The notes: generated by a model not told the origin, from the sequence alone. A stretch of 7,474 bases of DNA from Gammaproteobacteria bacterium (GCA_012510865.1 JAAZHF010000443.1:1-7474), one strand, 5' to 3'; shown: positions 1-6,624, numbered from the stretch's first letter. A program made the numbers and translations.

Positions 1-971
1 CGGCGGGACTTGGCGTCCCGACCTTCGTCGGCAGCTCGGGGCGCGTGTTCCCCGACGACCTCAAGGCCGCGCCGCTGCTGCGGGGCTGGGTGCGCAGGCT
101 CCGCGCCCAGGGCGTGGCCATCCACGTGCACCACCGCTGGGTGGGCTGGGGACCCGGGGGCGCGCTGCGCTTCTCGACGCCGGCGGGCGACGCGACCCGC
201 GTGCCGGACGCCACCGTGCTGGCCCTGGGCGGGGGCAGCTGGCCGCAGCTCGGGTCCGACGGCGCCTGGCAGGCGCTCCTGGCGGACGCGGGGGTCGAGG
301 TGGCTCCGCTGCGCCCGGCGAACTGCGGCTTCGACGTCGATTGGTCGCCGCACTTCGCCGCGCGGCATGCCGGCGCGCCGCTGAAGCCGGTGGTCGCGCA
401 CTGGCGCGACGACGAAGGCGGGGAACACTCGCTGCAGGGCGAGTGCGTGGTGTCCGCCGAAGGCATCGAGGGCAGCCTGGTCTATGCCCTGTCCGCGCTG
501 CTGCGCGAGCGCATCGACCGGGACGGCCACGCGGTGCTGCAGCTCGACCTTGCGCCGGGGCGCGACCTCGGGCGCCTGCAACGCGAACTGGCCCGGCCCC
601 GCGGCAAGCGCAGCCTGTCCGAGCACCTGCGCCGCAGCGCCGGCCTGGACGGCGTGCGCAGCGCGCTCCTGCGGGAGGTGCTCGGTGCCGGGGCCCTGCG
701 CGATCCGTCGGCGCTCGCCGCGGCCGTGAAGCGCCTGCCGCTTCGCCTGCGCTCCCCGAGGCCGCTGGCCGAGGCCATCAGCAGCGCCGGTGGGCTGCGC
801 CTGGAGGCGCTCGACGACGGGCTGATGCTGCGCCGGCGCCCCGGCACCTTCGCCGCGGGGGAGATGCTCGACTGGGAGGCGCCGACCGGCGGCTACCTGT
901 TGACCGCCTGCTTCGCCAGCGGCCGGGAGGCTGCCCTGGGCGCCCTGCGCTGGCTCGGGACGCGGCCTTGA
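1..971 (+). CDS. TIGR03862/HI0933-like FAD-dependent flavoprotein, 3' part (5' end outside window)
   Basis: The reading frame is already open at base 3 and runs 322 residues to a TGA at 969-971, so the gene starts upstream of the window. The first visible residues (GVPTFVGSSGRVFP) belong to the protein, which rules out the in-frame GTG at 45 as the start. The family (COG2081, YhiN/HI0933-like; TIGR03862 branch) is usually near 400 residues, so roughly 80-90 N-terminal residues are missing, including the Rossmann GxGxxG that binds the ADP part of FAD. Visible family marks are LALGGGSWPQLGSDG in the middle and GEMLDWEAPTGGYLL near the C-terminus, the second FAD-contacting segment. It is a predicted soluble cytoplasmic oxidoreductase; members are annotated as NAD(P)/FAD-dependent but I know of no defined substrate. 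The next gene starts 56 bases downstream on the same strand. The family call is secure and the reaction is unknown. Confidence 0.93.
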   Translation, partial: AGLGVPTFVGSSGRVFPDDLKAAPLLRGWVRRLRAQGVAIHVHHRWVGWGPGGALRFSTPAGDATRVPDATVLALGGGSWPQLGSDGAWQALLADAGVEVAPLRPANCGFDVDWSPHFAARHAGAPLKPVVAHWRDDEGGEHSLQGECVVSAEGIEGSLVYALSALLRERIDRDGHAVLQLDLAPGRDLGRLQRELARPRGKRSLSEHLRRSAGLDGVRSALLREVLGAGALRDPSALAAAVKRLPLRLRSPRPLAEAISSAGGLRLEALDDGLMLRRRPGTFAAGEMLDWEAPTGGYLLTACFASGREAALGALRWLGTRP

Positions 972-998
972 CGCCGCGGCCTGCGGATGCGGCATGCT
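968..998 (+). promoter_or_regulatory. possible sigma-70-like promoter for the lipoprotein gene
   Basis: TTGACG at 968-973 matches the -35 consensus at five of six positions and overlaps the stop codon of the flavoprotein gene. CATGCT at 993-998 is a weak -10 candidate after a long 19-base spacer. The predicted start of transcription lies about 20 bases before the lipoprotein ATG. The weak -10 and long spacing make this tentative; cotranscription with the flavoprotein gene is equally possible. Confidence 0.28.
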
Positions 999-1027
999 GG
1001 GCCCCCTTCGAGACCCCCGGGGCGACC

Positions 1028-1498
1028 ATGAACAAGAGACTCCTGCCCGTGCTCCTCGCGCTGGCGCTGCCGCTTGCCGCCTGCGAACGCAGCCCGACTC
1101 CGCCGGACGCCCTGCCTGGCGACGCATCGGCCCCGGTGGCCGCGTCGGATCCGGCCACGGAGACGGCGCCGGACCTGCCCGGGGAGTTCGTGGTGCTGAC
1201 CAACGAACCGTTCTGGCAGGCCCGGGTGGATGCCGCCGAAGTGGTGCTGAGCGGTCCGGACGTGGACGGACGGCGCTTCCGGGTGGAAAGCGCGAACGAC
1301 GCCGACGGTGCCCGCGTGGTCCATGCGCGCGACGAAGCCGGCTCGATCTCGGTGATCCTGCTGCCCGGGCCGTGCGAGGACAGCATGTCCGGCGCGGTGT
1401 TCCCCCTGGCCGCGGAGCTGACCATCGAAGGCATCGGCCCGACGCCGGGCTGCGCGCGTCCCGCGGACATGCCGGCGCCGGCCCCGCCCGGCGGTTGA
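1028..1498 (+). CDS. COG3650-type lipoprotein with NEPFW motif
   Basis: This encodes a 156-residue protein with a clear lipoprotein signal: MNKR, a hydrophobic stretch, then a lipobox (PLAAC) placing the lipidated cysteine at residue 19. Residue +2 is Glu, not Asp, so Lol sorting to the outer membrane is expected. A Pro/Ala/Asp-rich linker (about 20-52) leads to one small domain. NEPFW lies at 59-63, followed by a VVLSGPD strand, the segment PGPCEDSMSG (113-122) and GCAR (141-144). This order matches the uncharacterised COG3650 family (typically EPFW, CSDGMSD and GCA). Cys116 and Cys142 could form a disulfide in the periplasm. The function is not known. The ATG at 1028 is chosen because the signal peptide begins there; the frame stays open back to 341 but that part shadows the flavoprotein gene. 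Only a weak GGGG (1019-1022) precedes the start. The Pro-rich tail after residue 145 looks disordered. Confidence 0.88.
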   Translation: MNKRLLPVLLALALPLAACERSPTPPDALPGDASAPVAASDPATETAPDLPGEFVVLTNEPFWQARVDAAEVVLSGPDVDGRRFRVESANDADGARVVHARDEAGSISVILLPGPCEDSMSGAVFPLAAELTIEGIGPTPGCARPADMPAPAPPGG

Positions 1499-1514
1499 CG
1501 CCGGGCCAGGGCCT

Positions 1515-1537
1515 CGCGGGCAGGGCTCAGGCCCGCG
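1515..1537. terminator. GC hairpin between convergent genes, possible bidirectional terminator
   Basis: A perfect 7-base inverted repeat, CGCGGGC (1515-1521) and GCCCGCG (1531-1537), is separated by 9 bases. It lies in the short gap between the convergent stop codons at 1498 and 1527, with the right arm inside the last codons of the minus-strand gene. An overlapping alternative pairing is GGGCCT (1509-1514) with AGGCCC (1529-1534). No T-run follows on either strand, so intrinsic termination would be weak, and such repeats are common by chance at this GC content. Confidence 0.35.
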
Positions 1538-1748
1538 GCTGCGGGACCTGGCCGGGGCCGGGTTCGATGAGCACGGTCTCGCCCCAGTCGCCGGGAAGGC
1601 TGATGGCGACCGGATGTCCTGCCGCGGTCGCGTCCCCGAGCGCGACTGCGTAGGCGGCCATCGTGGCCTTGAAGCGGCTGTGGAAGACCTCGTGGTAGTG
1701 CGCACCGGAGACCTGGAAACCCGCCTCGACCTCCTTGATCTCGACCAT
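1527..1748 (-). CDS. hypothetical small protein, 73 residues
   Basis: I do not recognise this protein by name. From the ATG at 1748 it is 73 residues, starting MVEIKEVEAGFQVSG and ending in a Pro/Gly-rich tail. The layout suggests a compact fold: two short strands (EIKEVEAGFQVS), a helix with SRFKATMAAYAVALGDA, then strands PVAISLP and ETVLIEP. There is no signal peptide or membrane helix, so it is probably cytoplasmic. The order of elements loosely resembles DUF2188-like small proteins, but I see no diagnostic motif. The start is supported by AGGA seven bases upstream and by third-position GC rising from this point. In-frame ATGs at 1832 and 1874 would give 101 or 115 residues. The 1874 start also has a GGGAGG ahead of it, but the extra residues look like unstructured filler. 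The gene is convergent with the lipoprotein gene and 227 bases downstream of the channel gene on the same strand. Confidence 0.66.
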   Translation of the reverse strand: MVEIKEVEAGFQVSGAHYHEVFHSRFKATMAAYAVALGDATAAGHPVAISLPGDWGETVLIEPGPGQVPQPRA

Positions 1749-1975
1749 TGGGGTGTCCTGGTTGCGTGGGGCGCCCCGGCCCAGCTGCACGACTTGCTCA
1801 AGGTCGCGGCCAGTTCCATTGCTGAGCGGCATCGGTGACCGGTGCAGGGCCTGCTGCCGGGGCATGGGAAGCATGCGCCCGGCCCTCCCGCGCGCACGTC
1901 GGCGACGGGGAGAATGCGGTGTAGGAATCTTCCGAAATCGGCCCGCTTGGCGCGCGCGCTCGCGGCACGGCCCAT
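1749..1975 (-). other. intergenic stretch between the channel gene and the small minus-strand gene
   Basis: These 227 bases hold no convincing gene of their own, apart from a possible in-frame 5' extension of the small gene up to 1874. Bases about 1911-1945 are visibly richer in A and T than their surroundings and are the likeliest place for that gene's promoter. CATTCT (minus strand, 1911-1916) is a possible -10, but I find no well-spaced -35. I see no strong terminator after the channel stop codon, so read-through from the upstream operon is possible. Confidence 0.4.
1756..1759 (-). promoter_or_regulatory. ribosome binding site deciding the small-protein start
   Basis: AGGA on the minus strand lies seven bases before the ATG at 1748. 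It favours this start over the in-frame ATG at 1832, which has no such element. The competing ATG at 1874 has a GGGAGG about nine bases upstream, so this evidence is helpful but not final. Confidence 0.5.
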
Positions 1976-3376
1976 TCAGGACGAAGCCTGCTCTCCATCG
2001 GGCGGCAGCAGGTCCTCGCCCGCGTGCGCGCGCTGCTCGGCCGCGAGGTGCGCGTCGAGGTCGCGGTTGACCGATGTGTCGGCGGCGGCCGGGGCGCCGC
2101 CCGGGGTCGATGCCGCCGGGACAGCGGGCGCCTCGTCGAGCGCGGCGGTGTACTGGATGTTGCGCGGCGCCCGCACGCCGGCTTCGGCCAGCCGGGTGCG
2201 GACCGCGTGGATGGCCTCGCTGCGGACCTTGCCCAGGTCGCTCTCGCGCTGGTCCACCCAGGCGAAGAAGCGCAGCGTGATCGCGCTGGCGTCATAGGCC
2301 TCCACGGTCCAGGACGGGCCGGGGTCCGGGAGCACCCCGTCGGTGCGTCGGATCGCATCCAGAGCGAGCTCCTGGACGCAGCGGATCGACTCGGCGGCGT
2401 CGACCGGGATGGCGAATTCCAGGCGCCGCCTGGGATTGCTCGAGAAGTTCAGCACCACCGACTTGAAGACCAGCGCGTTGGGAAGGGTGAGCCGGTTCCC
2501 GTCATGGGTGACGAGGATGGTGGCGCGCGAGGTGAGCGCCGCGACCCGGCCTTCGTGCGCACCGTCGATGCGCAGCAGCTCGCCCGGTGCGACCGGGCGG
2601 CGCAGGCTCAGGAGCACGCCGGCGACGTAGTTCTCGGCGATGTCCTTGAACGCGAAGCCGAGGGCGAGGCCGATCACGCCCGCGGAGCCCATCACCGCGC
2701 CCACCAGGGCCGTGGCGCCGAGCAGGTCCAGCGCAACCAGCACGCCGCCGAGGAGCACCAGCCACTGCACGAGGCGCTGCGCCAGGTTGGCGAAATAGGG
2801 GTTTTCCGCCTGCCAGTTGCGTCGCGCGATGCGGAGCCCGACGCGCCGCCCGGCCCACTTGCCGAGCCACCATGCCAGGGCCACCACGGCGAGCGCGACC
2901 AGCAGCAAGGGCAGGGCGGCGACCAGGCGCATCACCTTGTCCAGCGCCAGCGCGCCGGCGGTGGCGAAGCGGTCCGAGAGCCGGGTGCTCAGCACCACCC
3001 GGTTGTCGACGCGTTCGATGCCTGGATGCTGGCCGGCGACCTGCCCGGCGCGCACGCGGTCCTCGGGGGCGAGCACGACGCCGTCGAGCTCGGCGACGCC
3101 ATCGCGCACGGTGACGGTGACGTCGGCCAGGCCTTCGGTCCCGTGGAGGCGCTCGGCCAGCCTGCGGCTCTCCGCGAGGTCGCGCGCCTCGGCGTCCGCC
3201 TGCTGCCGCGCTGCCGCGTCGTCCTGCGCGGACGCGGACGTGGACGCGCTGGCGGCATCCGTGGGCGCAGGCGCCGCGGGTTCCTGGGCGAGGACCGGGG
3301 CGGTCGCTGCGAAGGCGACGGCGAGTGCGGCAGGGAAAGCGAGGAGTGCGAGGGCGATCAGGCGCATGCCGCGCAT
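1976..3376 (-). CDS. MscS-family mechanosensitive channel with N-terminal periplasmic BON domain
   Basis: This 466-residue inner-membrane protein is predicted to gate ion or solute flow when membrane tension rises. It has a signal peptide at residues 1-30 (cleavage near VLA/QE), an Ala/Ser/Asp-rich low-complexity linker and helix (31-70), then a BON domain (about 68-132; VTVTVRDGVAELDGVV, GIERVDNRVV) facing the periplasm. Three helices follow at about 150-171, 202-222 and 224-257. The last carries the Gly/Ala-rich MscS pore signature (GSAGVIGLALGFAFKD, 230-245). The beta domain (RPVAPGELLRIDG, LTLPN) and C-terminal alpha/beta domain run to about 411, ending in an Ala/Pro/Asp-rich tail to 466. 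BON domains usually bind membranes or envelope ligands. The start is the ATG at 3376, where the signal peptide begins; ATG 3367 is a close alternative. The frame stays open to 3532, but that part overlaps the cyclase gene and lacks a signal peptide. The cyclase stop is 37 bases upstream, so the two are probably cotranscribed. Confidence 0.92.
   Translation of the reverse strand: MRGMRLIALALLAFPAALAVAFAATAPVLAQEPAAPAPTDAASASTSASAQDDAAARQQADAEARDLAESRRLAERLHGTEGLADVTVTVRDGVAELDGVVLAPEDRVRAGQVAGQHPGIERVDNRVVLSTRLSDRFATAGALALDKVMRLVAALPLLLVALAVVALAWWLGKWAGRRVGLRIARRNWQAENPYFANLAQRLVQWLVLLGGVLVALDLLGATALVGAVMGSAGVIGLALGFAFKDIAENYVAGVLLSLRRPVAPGELLRIDGAHEGRVAALTSRATILVTHDGNRLTLPNALVFKSVVLNFSSNPRRRLEFAIPVDAAESIRCVQELALDAIRRTDGVLPDPGPSWTVEAYDASAITLRFFAWVDQRESDLGKVRSEAIHAVRTRLAEAGVRAPRNIQYTAALDEAPAVPAASTPGGAPAAADTSVNRDLDAHLAAEQRAHAGEDLLPPDGEQASS
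3228..3245. repeat. short hexamer repeat inside the channel gene
   Basis: Three tandem hexamers (GCGGAC, GCGGAC, GTGGAC on the plus strand) encode alternating Ser-Ala/Thr residues 45-50 of the channel's low-complexity linker between signal peptide and BON domain. Such a tract could vary in length by slippage without breaking the reading frame. Confidence 0.5.
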
Positions 3377-3413
3377 GGTCGCATGCCCCCGGTGAACCTG
3401 CGGGCCCGGCGGC

Positions 3414-6400
3414 TCAGGCGACGTTCCCGCCGTCCCTGGACGAGCCCAGCACGCGCACGGTGCGGTGGCCGACTTCCTCCGGTGGAGTCCCGGCGAGGAG
3501 GGCGCGCACGGCATCGGGCTCGGGGGCGTCACCCGGCACCAGCCCGAGCCAGCCGTTCTTGCTCCCCCGCTTGACCGCGTAGAGGCAGCGGTCGGCCAGG
3601 CCCACGCAGGCGCTCCAGTCGCCGAGCCCCGGCCATTCCAGCGCGAATGGCCACGGCGCGAAACCGATCGAACAGGTCAGCTCGAGCGCGAGGCCGCGCC
3701 CGGCCTGGATCGGCTGCGACGCGATCGCCTCGCGGATGCGCTCGGCGAGCAGCGCCGCGTCCTCGAGCCGGGTGAAGCGCGAGATCATCAGGAACTCCTC
3801 GCCGCCCCAGCGCACCAGGAGGTCGTCGTCGCGGCACAGCAGGCGCAGGCGGTCCGCGAAGTGCACCAGCACTTCGTCACCGGCCTGGTGCCCGTGGACG
3901 TCGTTGACCCGCTTGAAGTCGTCGATGTCGATCATGAGGAACACCAGGCGGCTGCCGCCGGCTCCGGTGGCCTCGATCTCCCGGCGCAGCGAAGCGGCCT
4001 CGCGCCCCAGCCAGTCCTGCAGGTCGCGCCGGTTGGAGATGCGGGTGAGCGGGTCGCGTCGGGTGGCGATGCTGAGCTCTGCGTTGGTGCGGCTCAGGCG
4101 CTGGTTGGCGAGCTGCAGCTGCGCGGTGCGCTCGGCGACGGTGCGCTCGAGCAGTTCGACCTGCCGGCGCTCGCGGCGCATGGCCGAATCGACCCGGTGC
4201 ACGGCCAGCGCCAGCGACAGCAGCAGCGCGAGCACGTAGGCGAAGTGCGCCACCGGATGGCGCCACCACGGCGGCGCCATCTCCAGCTGCAGCTGCCGCG
4301 GCGGGCCGAAGCGGCCGTCGCGGCCGGCGGCTTCGGCCTCGAGCACGTAGCTGCCCGGGGGAAGCTCGGTGACCGAGAACTCGGCCCGCGGCGCGTGCGG
4401 GTACACCCAGTCCTCGTGCAGTCCGCGGACGCGGTAGCGCAGCTGCGCCGCGTCCGGGGCGCCGAAATCGATCGCGGTCATCCGCACAGAGAGCATGCGG
4501 TCGCCGTGGTCCAGCTGCACGTGGTCGGCGTACACGATGTCGAGCTCGCGCGGCTCGCCGTCGGCGTCGCGCGGCGTGGTTCGCAGCGCGGTCAGGACCG
4601 GCCGCGCGGGCGGGCTCTGCCGGGGGAGCCCGGCGGGGTCGACGACGTCGACGCCGCGCGTGCCGCCGAAGTAGAGCAGGCCGTCGGCGCCGCGCAGGGC
4701 CGAGCTGCTGTTGTACTCGCGGTTGACCAGCCCGTCGCGCGGCCCGATCACCTGGATCGAGCCGTCGTCGGGGTCGATGACCGAGAGTCCGTTGTTGGTG
4801 CTGACCCAGATGCGGCCGAGGTGGTCGGGCAGCAGCGCATAGACGACGCTGCTGCCGAGCCCCTGGCGCTCGCCATAATTCTGGATGCCGGCGTCGGCGC
4901 GGTCGATCCGGTAGACGCCGCGCGAGTAGCTTCCGACCCACAGCGCGCCGTCCGCGCCCAGGGCCAGCGACCAGAGCGAGCGGTGCAGCGCGTCGGGCGC
5001 GACCGGCCCGGGCGCGGCTTCGCCGTCCATGCGCCAGAGGCCGTCGGCATTGGTGGCGATCCACAGCTGCCCGCCGGTGCGGACCATGGCGGTCACGTGG
5101 CTGGTGCGCAGGGGCGCCAGCGCGGGATCGTCGACGATGCGGCCGCCCCGCATCCGCGCGAGGCCGCCGCGGGTCCCGATCCAGCCATCCATGCCCTCGA
5201 TCAGGAGGGTGTCGATGCGCCGGTCGGGCAGCCCGGGAAGGGCGGTGGCCGTGCCGTGGCCGGGCCAGCGCCAGAGGCCGTCGTGGGTGCCGATCCACCA
5301 GCCGCCGCCCGCGGCGGGCGTGATGGCACGGATCGACTGGCCGCTGAACGCGGGCACGTCGCGCCATTCACCGGCGCCGTGCCGCTCGAGGAGGCCCGCG
5401 TCGGTGCCCAGGAGGACGTGGCCGCCGCTGCGCCAGATCGCCCGCATGCTGCCTTGCGGCCATCCCTCCGCGGCGCCGGATTCCGCCCGGCCGGCGCGCA
5501 CCAGCCGCGAGAGCGGACGCGCGAAGTACATGCCCGAGGTGTAGCTGCCGATCCACAGGGCACCGGCCGGATCCTCGTGCAGGGTGGTCAGGTCGCTGTC
5601 GATCGCCTGGTCCAGCAGCACCGGCGCCGATGCGGCGGAAGGCCCGGCGATGCGGGCGATGCGTCCGCCGCGGAAGCCGACCAGCAGGCTGCCGTCGCGC
5701 CGGCGGAGCAGGGCGCTGACCGGCCGCGCGTCGGGCAGCAGGGCGCGCAGCGGCAGCCGGCGGAGCACCCGCCCGTCGTCCGCCCCGAGCAGGAACACGC
5801 CGGCGTGCTCGCTCGCGGCCCAGGCCCCTTCCGGACCGGCCTGCAGGGCGACGCAGTCCTCCGGCGCCGCCGGCAGCCGGGCCACCAGCTGCAGCCGGGA
5901 GCGCGTGGCGCGCCACAGCCTGCAGTCCCGCCCGAGCGCCAGCACCGCATCCGTCCCCTCGACGCGCACCAGGCCGACGACCAGCGAACCGCCGCCGAGC
6001 GCCGTCACCTTGCCCGTCGCCGTGACGTGGTCCAGACCGCCGCCGGTGCCCACCCAGGCGCCGCCCGTTCCGTCGAGCGCAAGATGCGTGGCCTGCCGGT
6101 GCGACAGGCCGTCGGCGCGGCCGACCCGCAGGCGGGTCCAGTCGGGCAGGTGGATGGCCTCGACGCCGGCATCGTTGGTGCCCAGCCAGAGGCGGCGGGC
6201 GTCCCGGTCGAAGGCCAGCGCTTCGATGCTGCCGCTGGCCAGGCTGCGGCTGGCGTCGGCCGGGCCAAGCGGGTCGACGTCGCCGCGCCAGACTTCGAAG
6301 CGGTGGCCGTCGAAGCGGGCCAGGCCGTCCTGCGTGGCTACCCAGAGGAAGCCCTGGTCGTCGCTCGCCAGCGCCTTCACGGTCGACTGCGGCAGGCCTT

Positions 6401-6545
6401 CGTCGGGTCCGTAGGACTCCAGGCGCAGCAGCTCGCGCGCGCCGGCGTGGCTCCACGCACCGGCCAGCAGCAACAGCGCGGCGAGCAGCCGGGCGGCGCG
6501 GCGGCGGGGGGCGGGTGCGATGCAGGCGGCGGGGGAAGGCGTCAT
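3414..6545 (-). CDS. membrane diguanylate cyclase with periplasmic Reg_prop beta-propeller, Y_Y_Y and GGDEF domains
   Basis: Numbers count from the ATG at 6557; subtract four for the preferred start at 6545 (1043 residues). It makes cyclic di-GMP from two GTP in response to a periplasmic signal. A signal peptide (to about 40, AGA/RELLRLES) precedes GLPQSTVKALASDDQGFLW and many propeller blades marked by LWVAT, LWLGT, AWVGT, LWIGS, WWIGT, GWIGT, LWIAT, LWVGS and IWVST (71-587). Together these could form two seven-bladed propellers. A Y_Y_Y domain (about 683-765), one membrane helix (771-788) and a coiled coil (792-829) lead to the GGDEF domain (about 831-1003). The catalytic motif is GGEEF (918-922), the metal site is DIDDFK (877-882), and RDDD (909-912) is an intact inhibitory RxxD site, so an active, product-inhibited cyclase is expected. 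About 45 extra residues follow. Neither ATG has a clear ribosome site. The sigma-54 promoter places the transcript start between them, favouring 6545. Confidence 0.94.
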   Translation of the reverse strand: MTPSPAACIAPAPRRRAARLLAALLLLAGAWSHAGARELLRLESYGPDEGLPQSTVKALASDDQGFLWVATQDGLARFDGHRFEVWRGDVDPLGPADASRSLASGSIEALAFDRDARRLWLGTNDAGVEAIHLPDWTRLRVGRADGLSHRQATHLALDGTGGAWVGTGGGLDHVTATGKVTALGGGSLVVGLVRVEGTDAVLALGRDCRLWRATRSRLQLVARLPAAPEDCVALQAGPEGAWAASEHAGVFLLGADDGRVLRRLPLRALLPDARPVSALLRRRDGSLLVGFRGGRIARIAGPSAASAPVLLDQAIDSDLTTLHEDPAGALWIGSYTSGMYFARPLSRLVRAGRAESGAAEGWPQGSMRAIWRSGGHVLLGTDAGLLERHGAGEWRDVPAFSGQSIRAITPAAGGGWWIGTHDGLWRWPGHGTATALPGLPDRRIDTLLIEGMDGWIGTRGGLARMRGGRIVDDPALAPLRTSHVTAMVRTGGQLWIATNADGLWRMDGEAAPGPVAPDALHRSLWSLALGADGALWVGSYSRGVYRIDRADAGIQNYGERQGLGSSVVYALLPDHLGRIWVSTNNGLSVIDPDDGSIQVIGPRDGLVNREYNSSSALRGADGLLYFGGTRGVDVVDPAGLPRQSPPARPVLTALRTTPRDADGEPRELDIVYADHVQLDHGDRMLSVRMTAIDFGAPDAAQLRYRVRGLHEDWVYPHAPRAEFSVTELPPGSYVLEAEAAGRDGRFGPPRQLQLEMAPPWWRHPVAHFAYVLALLLSLALAVHRVDSAMRRERRQVELLERTVAERTAQLQLANQRLSRTNAELSIATRRDPLTRISNRRDLQDWLGREAASLRREIEATGAGGSRLVFLMIDIDDFKRVNDVHGHQAGDEVLVHFADRLRLLCRDDDLLVRWGGEEFLMISRFTRLEDAALLAERIREAIASQPIQAGRGLALELTCSIGFAPWPFALEWPGLGDWSACVGLADRCLYAVKRGSKNGWLGLVPGDAPEPDAVRALLAGTPPEEVGHRTVRVLGSSRDGGNVA

Positions 6546-6595
6546 CGCCGAGGGCATCAAGCAACGAGCGTGCCAGCGTTGGCGTCGCCGAGGGC
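6538..6595. repeat. pair of direct repeats flanking the sigma-54 promoter
   Basis: GGCGTC-GCCGAGGGC occurs at 6581-6595 and again at 6538-6555 with three extra bases (ATC) in the middle. Each copy also contains inverted GGCG/CGCC arms. The copies lie just upstream of the -24 element and across the predicted start of transcription, about 40-43 bases (near four helical turns) apart. A regulator site is possible, but GC-rich chance similarity is not excluded. Confidence 0.4.
6560..6576 (-). promoter_or_regulatory. sigma-54 (RpoN) -24/-12 promoter for the cyclase-channel operon
   Basis: The minus strand reads CTGGCACGCTCGTTGCT from 6576 down to 6560. This fits the RpoN consensus YTGGCACG-N4-TTGCW at every defined position. 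The invariant GG (6574-6573) and GC (6562-6561) have the required 12-base offset. Transcription would begin near 6549, four bases before the ATG at 6545. The site lies in non-coding sequence, in the right orientation, directly ahead of the gene. RpoN promoters need an enhancer-binding ATPase, so expression of this operon would depend on a specific activator, probably bound further upstream near or inside ybiI. Confidence 0.8.
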
Positions 6596-6624
6596 TTGCC
6601 CCGCGCGCCTCCCGCCCCGATAAC
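6596..6624 (+). promoter_or_regulatory. sigma-70-like promoter for ybiI
   Basis: TTGCCC (6596-6601, four of six matches to TTGACA) and GATAAC (6619-6624, four of six to TATAAT) are separated by the ideal 17 bases. The predicted transcript starts near 6631, giving an untranslated leader of about 27 bases that contains the ribosome binding site. It points away from the sigma-54 promoter, with about 20 bases between the two. Confidence 0.6.

Noticed and set aside
1924..1933. Near-palindrome GGAATCTTCC in the intergenic stretch as an operator
   Set aside because: Only four bases per arm with no second copy or placed promoter, which is too little to support a binding site.
893..1975. Minus-strand open frame of 360 codons across the lipoprotein and small-protein genes
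   Set aside because: Arg/Gly-rich translation without motifs, overlapping two better-supported genes on both strands.
3377..3532. In-frame 5' extension of the channel gene to 3532
   Set aside because: It overlaps the end of the cyclase gene and would bury the signal peptide at residue 53.
2024..3574. Long plus-strand open frame (516 codons) antisense to the channel gene
   Set aside because: Low-complexity Gly/Arg/Glu-rich translation with no motif. The minus strand here encodes an unmistakable BON-MscS protein.
3465..6623. Very long plus-strand open frame (1052 codons) antisense to the cyclase gene
   Set aside because: Its translation has no recognisable domain, is rich in Ala/Gly/Arg/Gln/Val, and lies wholly opposite a gene with clear propeller, Y_Y_Y and GGDEF motifs. 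Lack of stops is expected opposite a high-GC3 gene.
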